Positions 7,169-15,177 of a stretch of DNA of 64,000 nt are shown here, piece after piece. The first letter of the stretch is position 1. The number at the start of each line of letters is the position of its first letter. Under the pieces are notes generated by a model, which was given only the letters and a program-made list of their open reading frames with translations, made no database searches and was not told the origin of the DNA. The translations under genes were made by a program, and so were the position numbers. This DNA comes from Hydrogenophaga sp040372165. Lineage in GTDB: Bacteria > Pseudomonadota > Gammaproteobacteria > Burkholderiales > Burkholderiaceae_C. The stretch spans positions 62,001-126,000 of the forward strand of contig NZ_BAABWG010000004.1 of assembly GCF_040372165.1 (NCBI RefSeq), read 5' to 3'.

Positions 7169-8275
7169 ATGAAGACCCGCGCAGCCGTTGCCTGGAAGGC
7201 AGGGGACCCCCTGACCATCGAAACCGTCGACCTGGACGGACCCAAACTGGGTGAAGTTCTGGTGGAGATCAAAGCCACCGGCATTTGCCACACCGACTAC
7301 TACACCCTCTCGGGTGCCGACCCTGAAGGCCTGTTCCCGGCCATCCTGGGCCATGAGGGCGCTGGCGTGGTGGTGGATGTCGGCCCTGGCGTGACCAGCC
7401 TGAAGAAGGGCGACCACGTCATTCCGCTCTATACGCCCGAATGCCGCCAGTGCAAGTTCTGCCTGAGCCGCAAAACCAACCTGTGTCAGCTCATCCGTGG
7501 CACACAGGGCCAGGGCCTGATGCCTGACAAGTCCAGCCGCTTCAGTCTGGACGGCAAGCCCATTCTTCACTACATGGGCACCAGCACCTTCAGCAACTAC
7601 ACCGTGGTGCCCGAAATTGCACTGGCCAAGATCCGCGAGGACGCGCCTTTTGACAAGGTTTGCTACATCGGCTGCGGCGTGACCACCGGTATCGGTGCCG
7701 TCGTGTTCACCGCCAAGGTGGAAGCCGGCGCCAATGTGGTGGTGTTCGGCCTGGGCGGTATTGGCTTGAACGTGATCCAGGGCGCCAAGATGGTGGGGGC
7801 CGACAAGATCATCGGCATCGACCTGAACCCCGAGCGCGAGGCCATGGCCCGCAAGTTCGGCATGACCCACTTCCTCAACCCCAAAGACCACGAGAACATT
7901 GTTGACGCGATTGTTCAGCTGACCGATGGGGGCGCGGACTTCAGCTTTGAATGCATTGGCAACACGAACGTGATGCGCCAGGCACTGGAGTGCACCCACA
8001 AGGGGTGGGGCCGTAGCATCATCATTGGCGTGGCCGAAGCCGGTGCAGAAATCAGCACCCGCCCATTCCAGCTGGTGACCGGCCGCAAGTGGGAAGGCTC
8101 GGCTTTTGGCGGCGCACGCGGCCGAACCGACGTGCCCAAGATTGTCGACTGGTACATGGACGGCAAGATCAACATTGATGACCTGATTACCCACAAGCTC
8201 AAGCTTGAGGACATCAATGAAGGGTTTGACTTGATGAAGAAGGGTGAGTCGATTCGGTCGGTGATCGAGTTTTGA
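7169..8275 (+). CDS. frmA: S-(hydroxymethyl)glutathione dehydrogenase / class III alcohol dehydrogenase
   Basis: Oxidises S-hydroxymethylglutathione (formaldehyde-glutathione adduct) with NAD+ to S-formylglutathione. The 368-residue zinc enzyme has catalytic zinc ligands Cys40 (TGICHTD) and His62 (GHEGAG), and four structural-zinc cysteines at 92, 95, 98 and 106 (ECRQCKFC...NLC). The NAD-binding GLGGIGLNVIQG lies near residues 193-204, and GGARGRTDVP is the class III signature. The product, S-formylglutathione, is used by the frmB product encoded downstream. Nothing resembling an FrmR repressor is adjacent. Placement opposite the meta operon suggests formaldehyde may be released in the same catabolic programme, for example from methoxylated aromatics, but this is inference. 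Also called adhC or gfa-type ADH3. Confidence 0.96.
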   Translation: MKTRAAVAWKAGDPLTIETVDLDGPKLGEVLVEIKATGICHTDYYTLSGADPEGLFPAILGHEGAGVVVDVGPGVTSLKKGDHVIPLYTPECRQCKFCLSRKTNLCQLIRGTQGQGLMPDKSSRFSLDGKPILHYMGTSTFSNYTVVPEIALAKIREDAPFDKVCYIGCGVTTGIGAVVFTAKVEAGANVVVFGLGGIGLNVIQGAKMVGADKIIGIDLNPEREAMARKFGMTHFLNPKDHENIVDAIVQLTDGGADFSFECIGNTNVMRQALECTHKGWGRSIIIGVAEAGAEISTRPFQLVTGRKWEGSAFGGARGRTDVPKIVDWYMDGKINIDDLITHKLKLEDINEGFDLMKKGESIRSVIEF

Positions 8276-8282
8276 TGTTGGG

Positions 8283-8302
8283 GTTGCCCCTTCGGGGGCG
8301 AC
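8283..8302 (+). terminator. Candidate terminator hairpin after frmA
   Basis: GTTGCCCC at 8283-8290 pairs with GGGGCGAC at 8295-8302 around a TTCG tetraloop, an exceptionally stable C(UUCG)G hairpin 7 bases after the frmA stop. The following bases are only moderately T-rich (TCTGTTTGTTCTTT at 8311-8324). Confidence 0.5.
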
Positions 8303-8385
8303 GGAAGGGTCTGTTTGTTCTTTGAGCGAACAGGCTCTTTCTTCTATCCAGAATCACTTCTCGACTTAACCCTCCTTCAATCGGT

Positions 8386-8933
8386 CTTCCTTTTCTTTCC
8401 CCCCTATCCCCCCAACCCCCTTTCCTCCCCGCCGGGCGGAAAGGGGGAGTTCTCATTTGGCTTCTGGTTTCTGGCTGGGCTTCTACGGCTCGGGGCGTCG
8501 CCGACGTGGCCTGGGGTACAGCGATTTCTCTGAGACTGTCGTAGGTACCTCGGGCTTGATCTTCGCGCGCACGGCGCCCAGCTGACTTTGCCGCTTTGCG
8601 GCTTGTCAGATGGGCGCGTGCCTCGCGCGTGCCAGCCTCGTTGGCTCGAAGTGTCTCGCTCGCAGTCCACCGGCGAGCCGCGCAGCGGCAATGCCAGTTG
8701 CCTGCCGTGGGCGCACCATGAGCAGGCGAGGCCCCCACGGCAAAGACGTTTGCCGAGAGTCGCCTTGAGTGAGGCGGCGCGGTCAATCCGAGGGTGCGGC
8801 GGGTCCGGGTTTCCCGGTCCGCATCGCGCCGCCCCCTTGAGGGGGACGCGCAAAGCGCGGCGGGGGTGCTTCTATCTATCGCCCCGGCGGGGGTGGAAAG
8901 GGGCGGGGGGGATAGGGGGGGAGAAAAGGAAAG
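8386..8933. repeat. Non-coding island bounded by a 50-bp imperfect inverted repeat, between frmA and frmB
   Basis: The left arm (8386-8438) runs CTTCCTTTTC, a C-tract, CTATCCCCCC, CCCCTTTCC and GCCGGGCG. The reverse complement of 8880-8933 repeats the same series with a few mismatches. The roughly 440 bases between the arms contain no credible ORF but many short palindromes, such as CCGCTTTGCGG. The whole gap from 8276 to 9065 has no gene. frmA and frmB are usually adjacent, so this looks like an acquired palindromic element rather than a lost gene. No transposase or target-site duplication was seen. Confidence 0.6.
8829..8868. repeat. Degenerate GC-rich palindromic element
   Basis: CCCCCTTGAGGGGG followed by ACGCGCAAAGCGCGGCGG and GGGTG has the same layout as the repeat at 28916-29108 and 3069-3150: a C5/G5 palindrome, then a GCG...GCGG box, then a G-rich end. 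It is more diverged than those copies and lies inside the frmA-frmB island. Confidence 0.5.
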
Positions 8934-9065
8934 ATGGAAAGAGAAAAAGTTCCAAGAGCAACAAGGAAGTTTGCGCCCACTCGGCTGAACTGGAAAGTCG
9001 ATGCCGAGCGCAGTAAGCTCCCTCAGAACCTCGTTTCATTCGATCAATGAAAGAACAACCATTTC

Positions 9066-9941
9066 ATGTCTGAAGAAAACAACCTCAATCGTCTCGAACT
9101 CCTCTCCGAACACGGCTGCTACAACGGCGTGCAACGCTTCTACAAGCACATGTCCGATGAAATCGGTTTGCCGATGCGGTTCGCTCTGTACCTGCCGCCA
9201 CAAGCCGTCGCTGGCCAGCAGGTCTCGTTGCTGACCTATCTGGCAGGTTTGACCTGCACCGAAGAAACCGGCACCATGAAGGCGGGCATGCAGCGTCTGG
9301 CGTCCGAGCTGGGTTTGGCATTGCTGATGCCAGACACGAGCCCGCGCCATACGGGTATCGAAGGCGAAGACCATCATTGGGACTTTGGCGTGGGTGCCGG
9401 GTTCTACCTGGATGCCACGGAGCACCCCTGGGCGGGACACTGGTGCATGGAGAGCTACCTGATCAAGGAGCTGGTGCCCGGCGTCGTGGCCGAGTTCAAC
9501 CTCAAAGCCGACAAGCTCGGAATCACCGGCCACTCCATGGGCGGGCACGGTGCGCTTACCTTGGCGCTGCGCAACCCCGGTCGCTTCCAGAGCGTCTCCG
9601 CTTTTGCGCCCATTTGCGCCCCCAGCCAGTGCCCGTGGGGACACAAGGCCTTCACTGGCTATCTGGGCATGGACAACAAAGATGCCTGGGCGGCGCACGA
9701 CGCCACGGAGCTGATGGCCAAGCAAAGCGCGGCGCCGTATCCTGGCGGCATTCTGATTGACCAGGGCATGGCTGACCAGTTCCTGGCCGAGCAGTTGTAC
9801 CCGGATGCCTTCGAGGCGGCTTGCAGCAAAGTGGGCCAACCGTTGAATCTGCGTCGCCACGAAGGCTACGATCATGGCTATTACTTCATCACGACTTTCG
9901 TGGACGACCACTTGCGGCACCACGCTTCGCAGTTGACGTAG
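9066..9941 (+). CDS. frmB: S-formylglutathione hydrolase
   Basis: Serine hydrolase of the esterase D family that releases formate and glutathione from S-formylglutathione, the step after frmA. The 291-residue length is typical. The nucleophile Ser157 lies in GHSMGGHGA, the oxyanion region is YLAGLTCTEE (59-68), and conserved SPRHTGIEGEDHHWDFG and FAPICAPSQCPWG segments are present. The catalytic His is expected in GYDHGYYFI near residue 267. The ATG at 9066 follows a 790-base palindromic spacer, so it may be transcribed separately from frmA. Also called fghA. Confidence 0.95.
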   Translation: MSEENNLNRLELLSEHGCYNGVQRFYKHMSDEIGLPMRFALYLPPQAVAGQQVSLLTYLAGLTCTEETGTMKAGMQRLASELGLALLMPDTSPRHTGIEGEDHHWDFGVGAGFYLDATEHPWAGHWCMESYLIKELVPGVVAEFNLKADKLGITGHSMGGHGALTLALRNPGRFQSVSAFAPICAPSQCPWGHKAFTGYLGMDNKDAWAAHDATELMAKQSAAPYPGGILIDQGMADQFLAEQLYPDAFEAACSKVGQPLNLRRHEGYDHGYYFITTFVDDHLRHHASQLT

Positions 9942-9963
9942 ACAACAAGCAATCGGCTGAGCG

Positions 9964-9980
9964 GGCGGCAGTTCGCCGCC
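9964..9980 (+). terminator. Candidate terminator after frmB
   Basis: GGCGGC (9964-9969) pairs with GCCGCC (9975-9980) across a 5-base loop, followed by TGTCATTGTTTGG. The stem is short and the T-tract broken, so termination efficiency is uncertain. Confidence 0.4.
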
Positions 9981-10111
9981 TGTCATTGTTTGGTCATCGG
10001 CTTGTCATGAATGGAGGCACACTGGCTGGTTATGCTAGGTACATGACCACAAGTGTGTGGGGAGGCGTTTTGCCCTTCTGCTCGTCTTGAAACAGAGAAT
10101 TGACATCCATC

Positions 10112-10381
10112 ATGATCGCGATCAAAGCTGCGAGGAAATACATCGAAAGCCACCCGAAGGACGCGGACGCCAAAGCCCTGTCCGAACTGGTGATGGCACT
10201 GGAAACCGAGGGGCAGATAGCTGTGCCCAAGCTCTACAGCCTGAACTTCAGGAACTTCGAGCTGGCAGTGGACATACTCAAAGAGTGGCGCCTGGATCGC
10301 TACTACAGCAGCAAGATGCGTCTGCTGGATCTGGCAGCGCAGCTGTCCAAATTGACGGAGGACCCCGCCAAAGCGGCCTGA
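10112..10381 (+). CDS. Small hypothetical protein, helical
   Basis: An 89-residue protein beginning MIAIKAARKYIESHPKD. I do not recognise the family. It has no signal peptide or membrane segment. It is rich in Leu, Ala, Lys and Glu with heptad-like spacing, so a compact helical protein is likely. The ATG at 10112 is preferred to the in-frame TTG at 10100, although the Shine-Dalgarno is weak for both. It stands alone between frmB and the convergent ornithine cyclodeaminase-family gene, with only 21 bases between the two stops. Codon usage matches its neighbours, which supports it being real. Confidence 0.6.
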   Translation: MIAIKAARKYIESHPKDADAKALSELVMALETEGQIAVPKLYSLNFRNFELAVDILKEWRLDRYYSSKMRLLDLAAQLSKLTEDPAKAA

Positions 10382-10402
10382 GCAGGGGCGCCGGGCTGCA
10401 AA

Positions 10403-11356
10403 TCAGGTGGCGGATTCGTACACCAGCGTTGCCGCGGCCAGGTCTTCCAGGGCGGTCCCGACCGACTTGAAAACGGTGCGGTCCTGCACTGAGCGGCGAC
10501 CCACCGCCACCCCCTTGCACAGCGTGGTGAGCGTACCGCGCACATCGTCGGCTGAGAAAATGTCTCTCGACATCGGGCTCAGAAGGTCGCCGCTTTTTTG
10601 CAGTGCTTCCTCTGTGTCTACGAAGACGCGGGCATGTTCAAAACATGCATCGTCGGCTTCTCGCATGGCTGGCGTGAAGCCACCAATCAAGTCCAGGTGA
10701 CTTCCTGCGGCCAGCCAGTGCCCGCGCACCAGAGGCGAGGAAGCCATGGTGGCGCAGGAGACGATGTCCGCTTCGCCACAGGCTTTCTCCAGGTCTGCAG
10801 TCGCCAGCGCGTTGATGCCTGCCTGCTCTGACCAGTCCCTGGCCATGGCACTGGCGGCCTCGTGCCGCCGGCTCCATATGCTCACCCGTGCCACGCTGGG
10901 CACAGCCGCTTCGTATGCCTGGGGAAGCAGGCGGGCTACCTTGCCAGCGCCCACGACCAGCAAATGCTGACTGTCCTTGCGCGCCAGATAGGACGCAGCC
11001 AGCGCAGAGGCAGCAGCGGTGCGCCGGGCGGTGATTTCATCGCCATCGAGCTGCGCCAGCGGAGCGCCTGTCCTGGCATCGAACAAGAGGTACTGGCTGT
11101 GCAGCCCGGGCAAGCCCAGAGCTGAATTGCCGGGCGCGATGTTCACAATTTTCACGCCATAGTACTGACCGGTGGTCCAGGCCGGCATGATCAGCGATGT
11201 CAGTTTGCTGCCTTCTCCGGGCCCGTTCGCGGCTGGCAGTTCGAGGACTTGCCTGGGCGGCACCTCACACCCGGCGATAAAGCGTTCACGCAGCTGCTGG
11301 ATCAGCCGGTCAAATGGCAGGGCGTCGCGGGTGGCTTGAGCATCAAAAATCTTCAT
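10403..11356 (-). CDS. Ornithine cyclodeaminase / mu-crystallin family protein
   Basis: A 317-residue NAD(P)-binding protein of the ornithine cyclodeaminase/mu-crystallin family. Characteristic parts are GLPGLHSQYLLFDARTG followed by LDGDEITARRTAAASALAA (about residues 80-120), the dinucleotide motif VVGAGKVAR (about 133-141), and a downstream SCATMASSPL segment. Family members include ornithine cyclodeaminase, delta1-pyrroline-2-carboxylate/delta1-piperideine-2-carboxylate reductase and ectoine-utilisation EutC. The reductase role in hydroxyproline or pipecolate catabolism is common in proteobacteria, but nothing adjacent fixes the substrate. It is a single gene, divergent from nothing and followed by the convergent small gene. 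Confidence 0.8.
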   Translation of the reverse strand: MKIFDAQATRDALPFDRLIQQLRERFIAGCEVPPRQVLELPAANGPGEGSKLTSLIMPAWTTGQYYGVKIVNIAPGNSALGLPGLHSQYLLFDARTGAPLAQLDGDEITARRTAAASALAASYLARKDSQHLLVVGAGKVARLLPQAYEAAVPSVARVSIWSRRHEAASAMARDWSEQAGINALATADLEKACGEADIVSCATMASSPLVRGHWLAAGSHLDLIGGFTPAMREADDACFEHARVFVDTEEALQKSGDLLSPMSRDIFSADDVRGTLTTLCKGVAVGRRSVQDRTVFKSVGTALEDLAAATLVYESAT

Positions 11357-11427
11357 GGTCCGCGCATCCTACCGGTATTGAAGCCTGTCTTTGCTGACAG
11401 ATCGGTCATGGCCATGCTTGGGCCTGG

Positions 11428-12546
11428 TCATGCTTCCCGGATGGCGGCCATGACGTCGGGCAAGGCGTAGCTGGATCGCTTGCCAAGATCCTTGGCGTGG
11501 GCCTCCAGCCAGTGGGTTGCCGCCTCCCGGCCGGCTTGACGAAGGCCTGAAATGAACGGCCAGTCGGTCTTGAGCTTGGTGGATGCCCCCAGGTGGGTCA
11601 GTGCTTCATCGCCGGTGAGTCGGTGCAGGCGCAAGCGGTCGACCCGCTGATAGAACTCGGCTTCGTCGCTGCGCCCCTTGGGACATCCGGAATGCCCGAT
11701 CAGGGTTTTGACCAGCGCCAGTGCCTTGAGCTCCTTGAGCAAAGACGTATTGAAGGTCACCTCGTCGGTCCTGTCCATGATGTCCATCGCCTTGGTCGGG
11801 AGCTCGATACGTTCGGTGGGGTTGATCTGTACCAGGAGCAAGTCGTCTGCCCGGGTCTTGGCCACCAGAGGCAACAGCGTCGGATTGCCGGCGTAGCCAC
11901 CATCCCAGTACGCCTGGCCCTCGACCTCCACCGCCTGGAAGAGCATGGGCAGGCAGGCGGAGGCCAGCACCATGTCCACGGTGAGTTCGGACTGCTTGAA
12001 GACTTTGAGCTCGCCCGTGGTGACGTGGGTGGCTGCGATGTACAGGCTGGATTTGTCGCAGGACCGGACCCATTCAAAATTGACCGTGTCTTCGAGGATC
12101 TTGCGCAAGGGGTTGAGATTGAGAGGGTTGAACTGGTAGGGCGACAGGTGTGACCCCACGAAGCTCATGTACTGCTGCAGAGGTGTCATCCATGCATTCC
12201 ACCAGGGCAAGGCAGCTTCCCAGGCCGGGTGGGACATGGTGGACATGTCAAACGGGGACTTGGTGGCCACACTGGTCCAGAATTGCTCCAGCTTTCGTTT
12301 GGCTCCGTCCCGGCCGTCTTCCATCAGCCCTGCGGCCATGGTGACCGCATTCATGGCGCCGGCGCTGGTGCCGCTGATGCCGGCTATCTCCAGCCATTCT
12401 TCATCGAGCAGGCGTTCGAGCACGCCCCAGGTAAAGGCGCCATGCGAGCCGCCGCCTTGCAGCGCCAGGTCCAGCTGGTGCTTGTCACTTCTGCGCGAGC
12501 CGGTTGTGCGGCGGGTACGGGAGTGTGGATTCTTGCTGGTGGCCAT
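11428..12546 (-). CDS. Patatin-like phospholipase family protein
   Basis: A 372-residue predicted acyl hydrolase using a Ser-Asp dyad. The oxyanion glycine motif is LQGGGSHGAF (29-38), the nucleophile Ser61 is in GISGTSAGAMN, and the Asp lies in YWDGGYAGNP. The first 25 residues are basic and Ser/Thr-rich with no clear signal peptide, which suggests a cytoplasmic enzyme or one secreted by another route. It is divergent from the DinG-type helicase gene with 116 bases between starts. Substrate is unknown; phospholipid or PHA-type esters are possible. Confidence 0.88.
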   Translation of the reverse strand: MATSKNPHSRTRRTTGSRRSDKHQLDLALQGGGSHGAFTWGVLERLLDEEWLEIAGISGTSAGAMNAVTMAAGLMEDGRDGAKRKLEQFWTSVATKSPFDMSTMSHPAWEAALPWWNAWMTPLQQYMSFVGSHLSPYQFNPLNLNPLRKILEDTVNFEWVRSCDKSSLYIAATHVTTGELKVFKQSELTVDMVLASACLPMLFQAVEVEGQAYWDGGYAGNPTLLPLVAKTRADDLLLVQINPTERIELPTKAMDIMDRTDEVTFNTSLLKELKALALVKTLIGHSGCPKGRSDEAEFYQRVDRLRLHRLTGDEALTHLGASTKLKTDWPFISGLRQAGREAATHWLEAHAKDLGKRSSYALPDVMAAIREA

Positions 12547-12662
12547 GGTTGATCTCCGTGGTGTGGACTGATGGTCTCAACGGGGGGCTGAATGCTGGTG
12601 GCCCTTCAATTGTGTATGCAAGCAGCAGGCCAAACCCGGCTGTCGGCGACAATGTTGTCAAC

Positions 12663-15017
12663 ATGAATGCTGAGCATCCCCAAGCGGACGGACTACAAAC
12701 TGATGAATCTGGCGCAGACGGCAGCGGATCAGCCGCTTCCGGCGCCATCGCGCGCGAGGCGCTGGCCCTGGGCTCGTTTGAGCATGTGGTCAAGCGCCTG
12801 CCCGGGTTTCGCCTTCGCCAGGGGCAGCACGAGATGGCCGAGCACATCGCCAGAACCCTCAGCTCCGTTGCTTGGGCAGAAGCAGAGGGGGGCGACGGCG
12901 GAGCCGCTGCCGGTGTATCAACGGAGGACACAAGCCGCGCTATTGCTGTGGTGCAGGCCGGAACGGGCGTGGGCAAATCTGCTGCGTATGCTGCCACCGT
13001 GATTCCGCTGGCACTGGCCCAGCAGAAGCGCGTCATGATCTCGACCGCCACGGTGGCGCTGCAGGAGCAGCTCATGAGCAAGGACTTGCCTGCCCTTGCA
13101 TCCGTGCTGCCGCAACCTTTTGCCTATGCCCTGGCCAAGGGGCGGGGTCGCTATGTGTGCAGACTCAAGCTGGACCAGCTGGCCGGTGGAGATGAGCAAG
13201 GCGCGACAGATCTCTTTGGGCTCGACGAGAGTGAATCCGGGCAAGGGGGCGCAGCCAACGCCACCAGTGCCGAGACCTGGCACGAACGCGCCAGCCAGTA
13301 CAACGAGTGGGCGACGATGCTTGATGACGGCCGATGGGATGGCGACCGCGACCGGCTGGACGATCCGCCGGAGGCCGGTCTGTGGTCTGCGGTGGCGGCC
13401 GAGCGCCACACCTGCACCGCCAAGCATTGCCCGAGCTACAACAGTTGCAGTTACTATCGCGCGCGGCAGCGTCTGGCACAGGCGCAGGTGATTGTGGTCA
13501 ATCACGACCTCTTGCTGTCGACGCTGGGCTTGCACGCGTTGCCTGCGCCCAAGGATTGTTACCTGGTGCTCGACGAGGCGCATCATCTGGGGCAGGTGGC
13601 GCAAGGTCAGTTCACGGAGTCGGTCGATCTCATGCACTCGGCCTGGCTCGACAAGTTGCCACGTGCGGTCGAAGAAGTCGCCGGTGCCATGATGGTCTCC
13701 ACCGGCGTGGAGGTGCCAGCGCTCTCGCGTGAGCTCAAGGCCGCTCTTGGTGACTGGGCGCGACTGGGCATGGGACGCGTGACATCACAGAGCGGGTGGG
13801 CAGACACCGTGGCGCGCGGTCGAGCCCGCGCCCTCTCGGACGACGGTGGTGGCGTCACGCCGACCCTGACCGACCGGCTGGAAGGCGGTCATCTGCCCGA
13901 AGGGGGTGAGTGGGAAACCGTGCTCGAATCCGTACAGAGCCGATCCAGTGCACTGCTCAAGGTGTTCGAGTCGCTGGCGGCAGAGTTGCGCACGACCGCG
14001 CGTGAAGATCCTTCGCAAGGGCCTCGATGCGCGCAGCTCTACAGCCGTCTCGGCGCCTTGGCGCCGCGATTGCAGCACGTGCAGGCCACTTCCCAGCTAT
14101 GGCTGTTGCCACCACCCGGACCGCAGGACAAGGCACAGATGCCACTGGCCAAGTGGTTTGAAGCAGGTGTGCGCAACGGCATGGTGACCCTGACGGCGCA
14201 TGCGTGTCCGCTGCAGCCTGGAAGCTTGCTGCGCAACCACTTGTGGCCACAGGTGAAGGCAGCGGTGGCCACGTCTGCGTCACTCATGACATGCGGCAAT
14301 TTCGATCACTTTCTGCACGAAACCGGTCTGGCATACGACGACGCAGTATCGACCAGGGAAGTGCAAAGCCCGTTCAGACATGCAGAGCAAGGGCGGCTCG
14401 TGGTGGTGCAGACGCAGGCCGATCCTCGAGACGTGGAGAGTTACACCAGCGAAATGCTGGCCATGCTGATGGACGACTTGCGCGAAGTGGAACGAGGTGC
14501 CCTGGTGCTGTTCACATCCAAGGCCCAGATGCGTCGTGCGACAGACTTGCTCGAGCGCGGTGAGTTCCGTGATTTGCGCGATCGCGTCATGGTGCAGGGC
14601 GAAGCATCCCGCACACAGCTGCTGACCCGGCACGGCAACGCCATCGCGCGTGGTGATGCGTCCATCCTGTTCGGCATGCAGTCATTCGGCGAGGGGCTGG
14701 ATCTTCCCGGTGCCTTGTGCGAGTGGGTGTTCATCACCAAGCTGCCGTTTGCCTCGCCCAGCGACCCGGTGGGGCAGGCCCGCTCCGACTGGCTCAAGGC
14801 GCAGGGCCGTGATGCGTTCTCCGAGCTGGTGGTGCCGGCCACTGGCGCGCGCTTGCTGCAGTGGACCGGGCGCGCCCTGCGGGCCGAAGACGACGAAGCG
14901 GTTGTGGTCTGTTACGACCCACGCCTGCTGCGCCAGTCGTACGGCCGTCGCATGCTCAAGGGGCTGCCGCCGTATCGCTTGCAGAGCCGGACCAATGGCG
15001 TGCTGAGCGACGCCTGA
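12663..15017 (+). CDS. dinG: ATP-dependent DNA helicase, DinG/YoaA (XPD-like) family
   Basis: A 784-residue superfamily 2 helicase with Walker A QAGTGVGKSAAY, motif II LVLDEAHH and the helicase C-terminal QSFGEGLDLPG and QWTGRALR. Cysteines in YVCRLKLD and HTCTAKHCPSYNSC give the four-Cys pattern of the iron-sulfur cluster of XPD/DinG proteins. It probably unwinds forked DNA, R-loops or G-quadruplexes during repair. Start 12663 is chosen because upstream residues are low-complexity and overlap the divergent patatin promoter. The N-terminal 30 residues are still poorly conserved. The interval of about 80 residues between the Walker A region and the cysteine cluster is Gly/Ser/Asp-rich. Confidence 0.9.
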   Translation: MNAEHPQADGLQTDESGADGSGSAASGAIAREALALGSFEHVVKRLPGFRLRQGQHEMAEHIARTLSSVAWAEAEGGDGGAAAGVSTEDTSRAIAVVQAGTGVGKSAAYAATVIPLALAQQKRVMISTATVALQEQLMSKDLPALASVLPQPFAYALAKGRGRYVCRLKLDQLAGGDEQGATDLFGLDESESGQGGAANATSAETWHERASQYNEWATMLDDGRWDGDRDRLDDPPEAGLWSAVAAERHTCTAKHCPSYNSCSYYRARQRLAQAQVIVVNHDLLLSTLGLHALPAPKDCYLVLDEAHHLGQVAQGQFTESVDLMHSAWLDKLPRAVEEVAGAMMVSTGVEVPALSRELKAALGDWARLGMGRVTSQSGWADTVARGRARALSDDGGGVTPTLTDRLEGGHLPEGGEWETVLESVQSRSSALLKVFESLAAELRTTAREDPSQGPRCAQLYSRLGALAPRLQHVQATSQLWLLPPPGPQDKAQMPLAKWFEAGVRNGMVTLTAHACPLQPGSLLRNHLWPQVKAAVATSASLMTCGNFDHFLHETGLAYDDAVSTREVQSPFRHAEQGRLVVVQTQADPRDVESYTSEMLAMLMDDLREVERGALVLFTSKAQMRRATDLLERGEFRDLRDRVMVQGEASRTQLLTRHGNAIARGDASILFGMQSFGEGLDLPGALCEWVFITKLPFASPSDPVGQARSDWLKAQGRDAFSELVVPATGARLLQWTGRALRAEDDEAVVVCYDPRLLRQSYGRRMLKGLPPYRLQSRTNGVLSDA

Positions 15018-15067
15018 AGCACAGCCTTGTCGCCTCGAGGTGCCCGTGGCATTTTTTTCCTTTGCAG

Positions 15068-15113
15068 CTTCATACAGGTTTGTCACAGGGATGTGATTTG
15101 CTTCATCTATAGT
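15068..15113 (+). promoter_or_regulatory. Candidate Pho box and promoter of the pstS-like gene
   Basis: Three 7-base units spaced by 4 bases (CTTCATA, CAGG, TTTGTCA, CAGG, GATGTGA; 15068-15096) resemble tandem PhoB half-sites of consensus CTGTCAT. They end 11 bases before a TATAGT -10 at 15108-15113, the spacing seen in Pho promoters. Only the middle unit matches well, so this is a candidate. Confidence 0.4.
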
Positions 15114-15132
15114 CGGCGCCGTCTTTGTACTT

Positions 15133-15160
15133 GCACAGGGTCCCTGCGGGGACCCTGTGC
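15133..15160. other. Perfect 12-bp stem hairpin ahead of the pstS-like gene
   Basis: GCACAGGGTCCC (15133-15144) pairs exactly with GGGACCCTGTGC (15149-15160) around TGCG. It ends 17 bases before the ATG at 15178 and would lie in the 5' leader if transcription starts near 15120. There is no U-tract, so either it terminates dinG transcripts with Rho help or it controls translation or stability of the downstream mRNA. Confidence 0.55.
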
Positions 15161-15177
15161 CGTTTGTGAAGTGAGAA

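Noticed and set aside
8386..8933. An insertion sequence in the frmA-frmB gap.
   Set aside because: There are inverted arms but no transposase-like ORF or target duplication. It is called a palindromic non-coding element instead.
12485..13081. A 198-codon frame on the minus strand over the start of the DinG-type gene.
   Set aside because: It is antisense to the helicase N-terminus and has no recognisable protein features.
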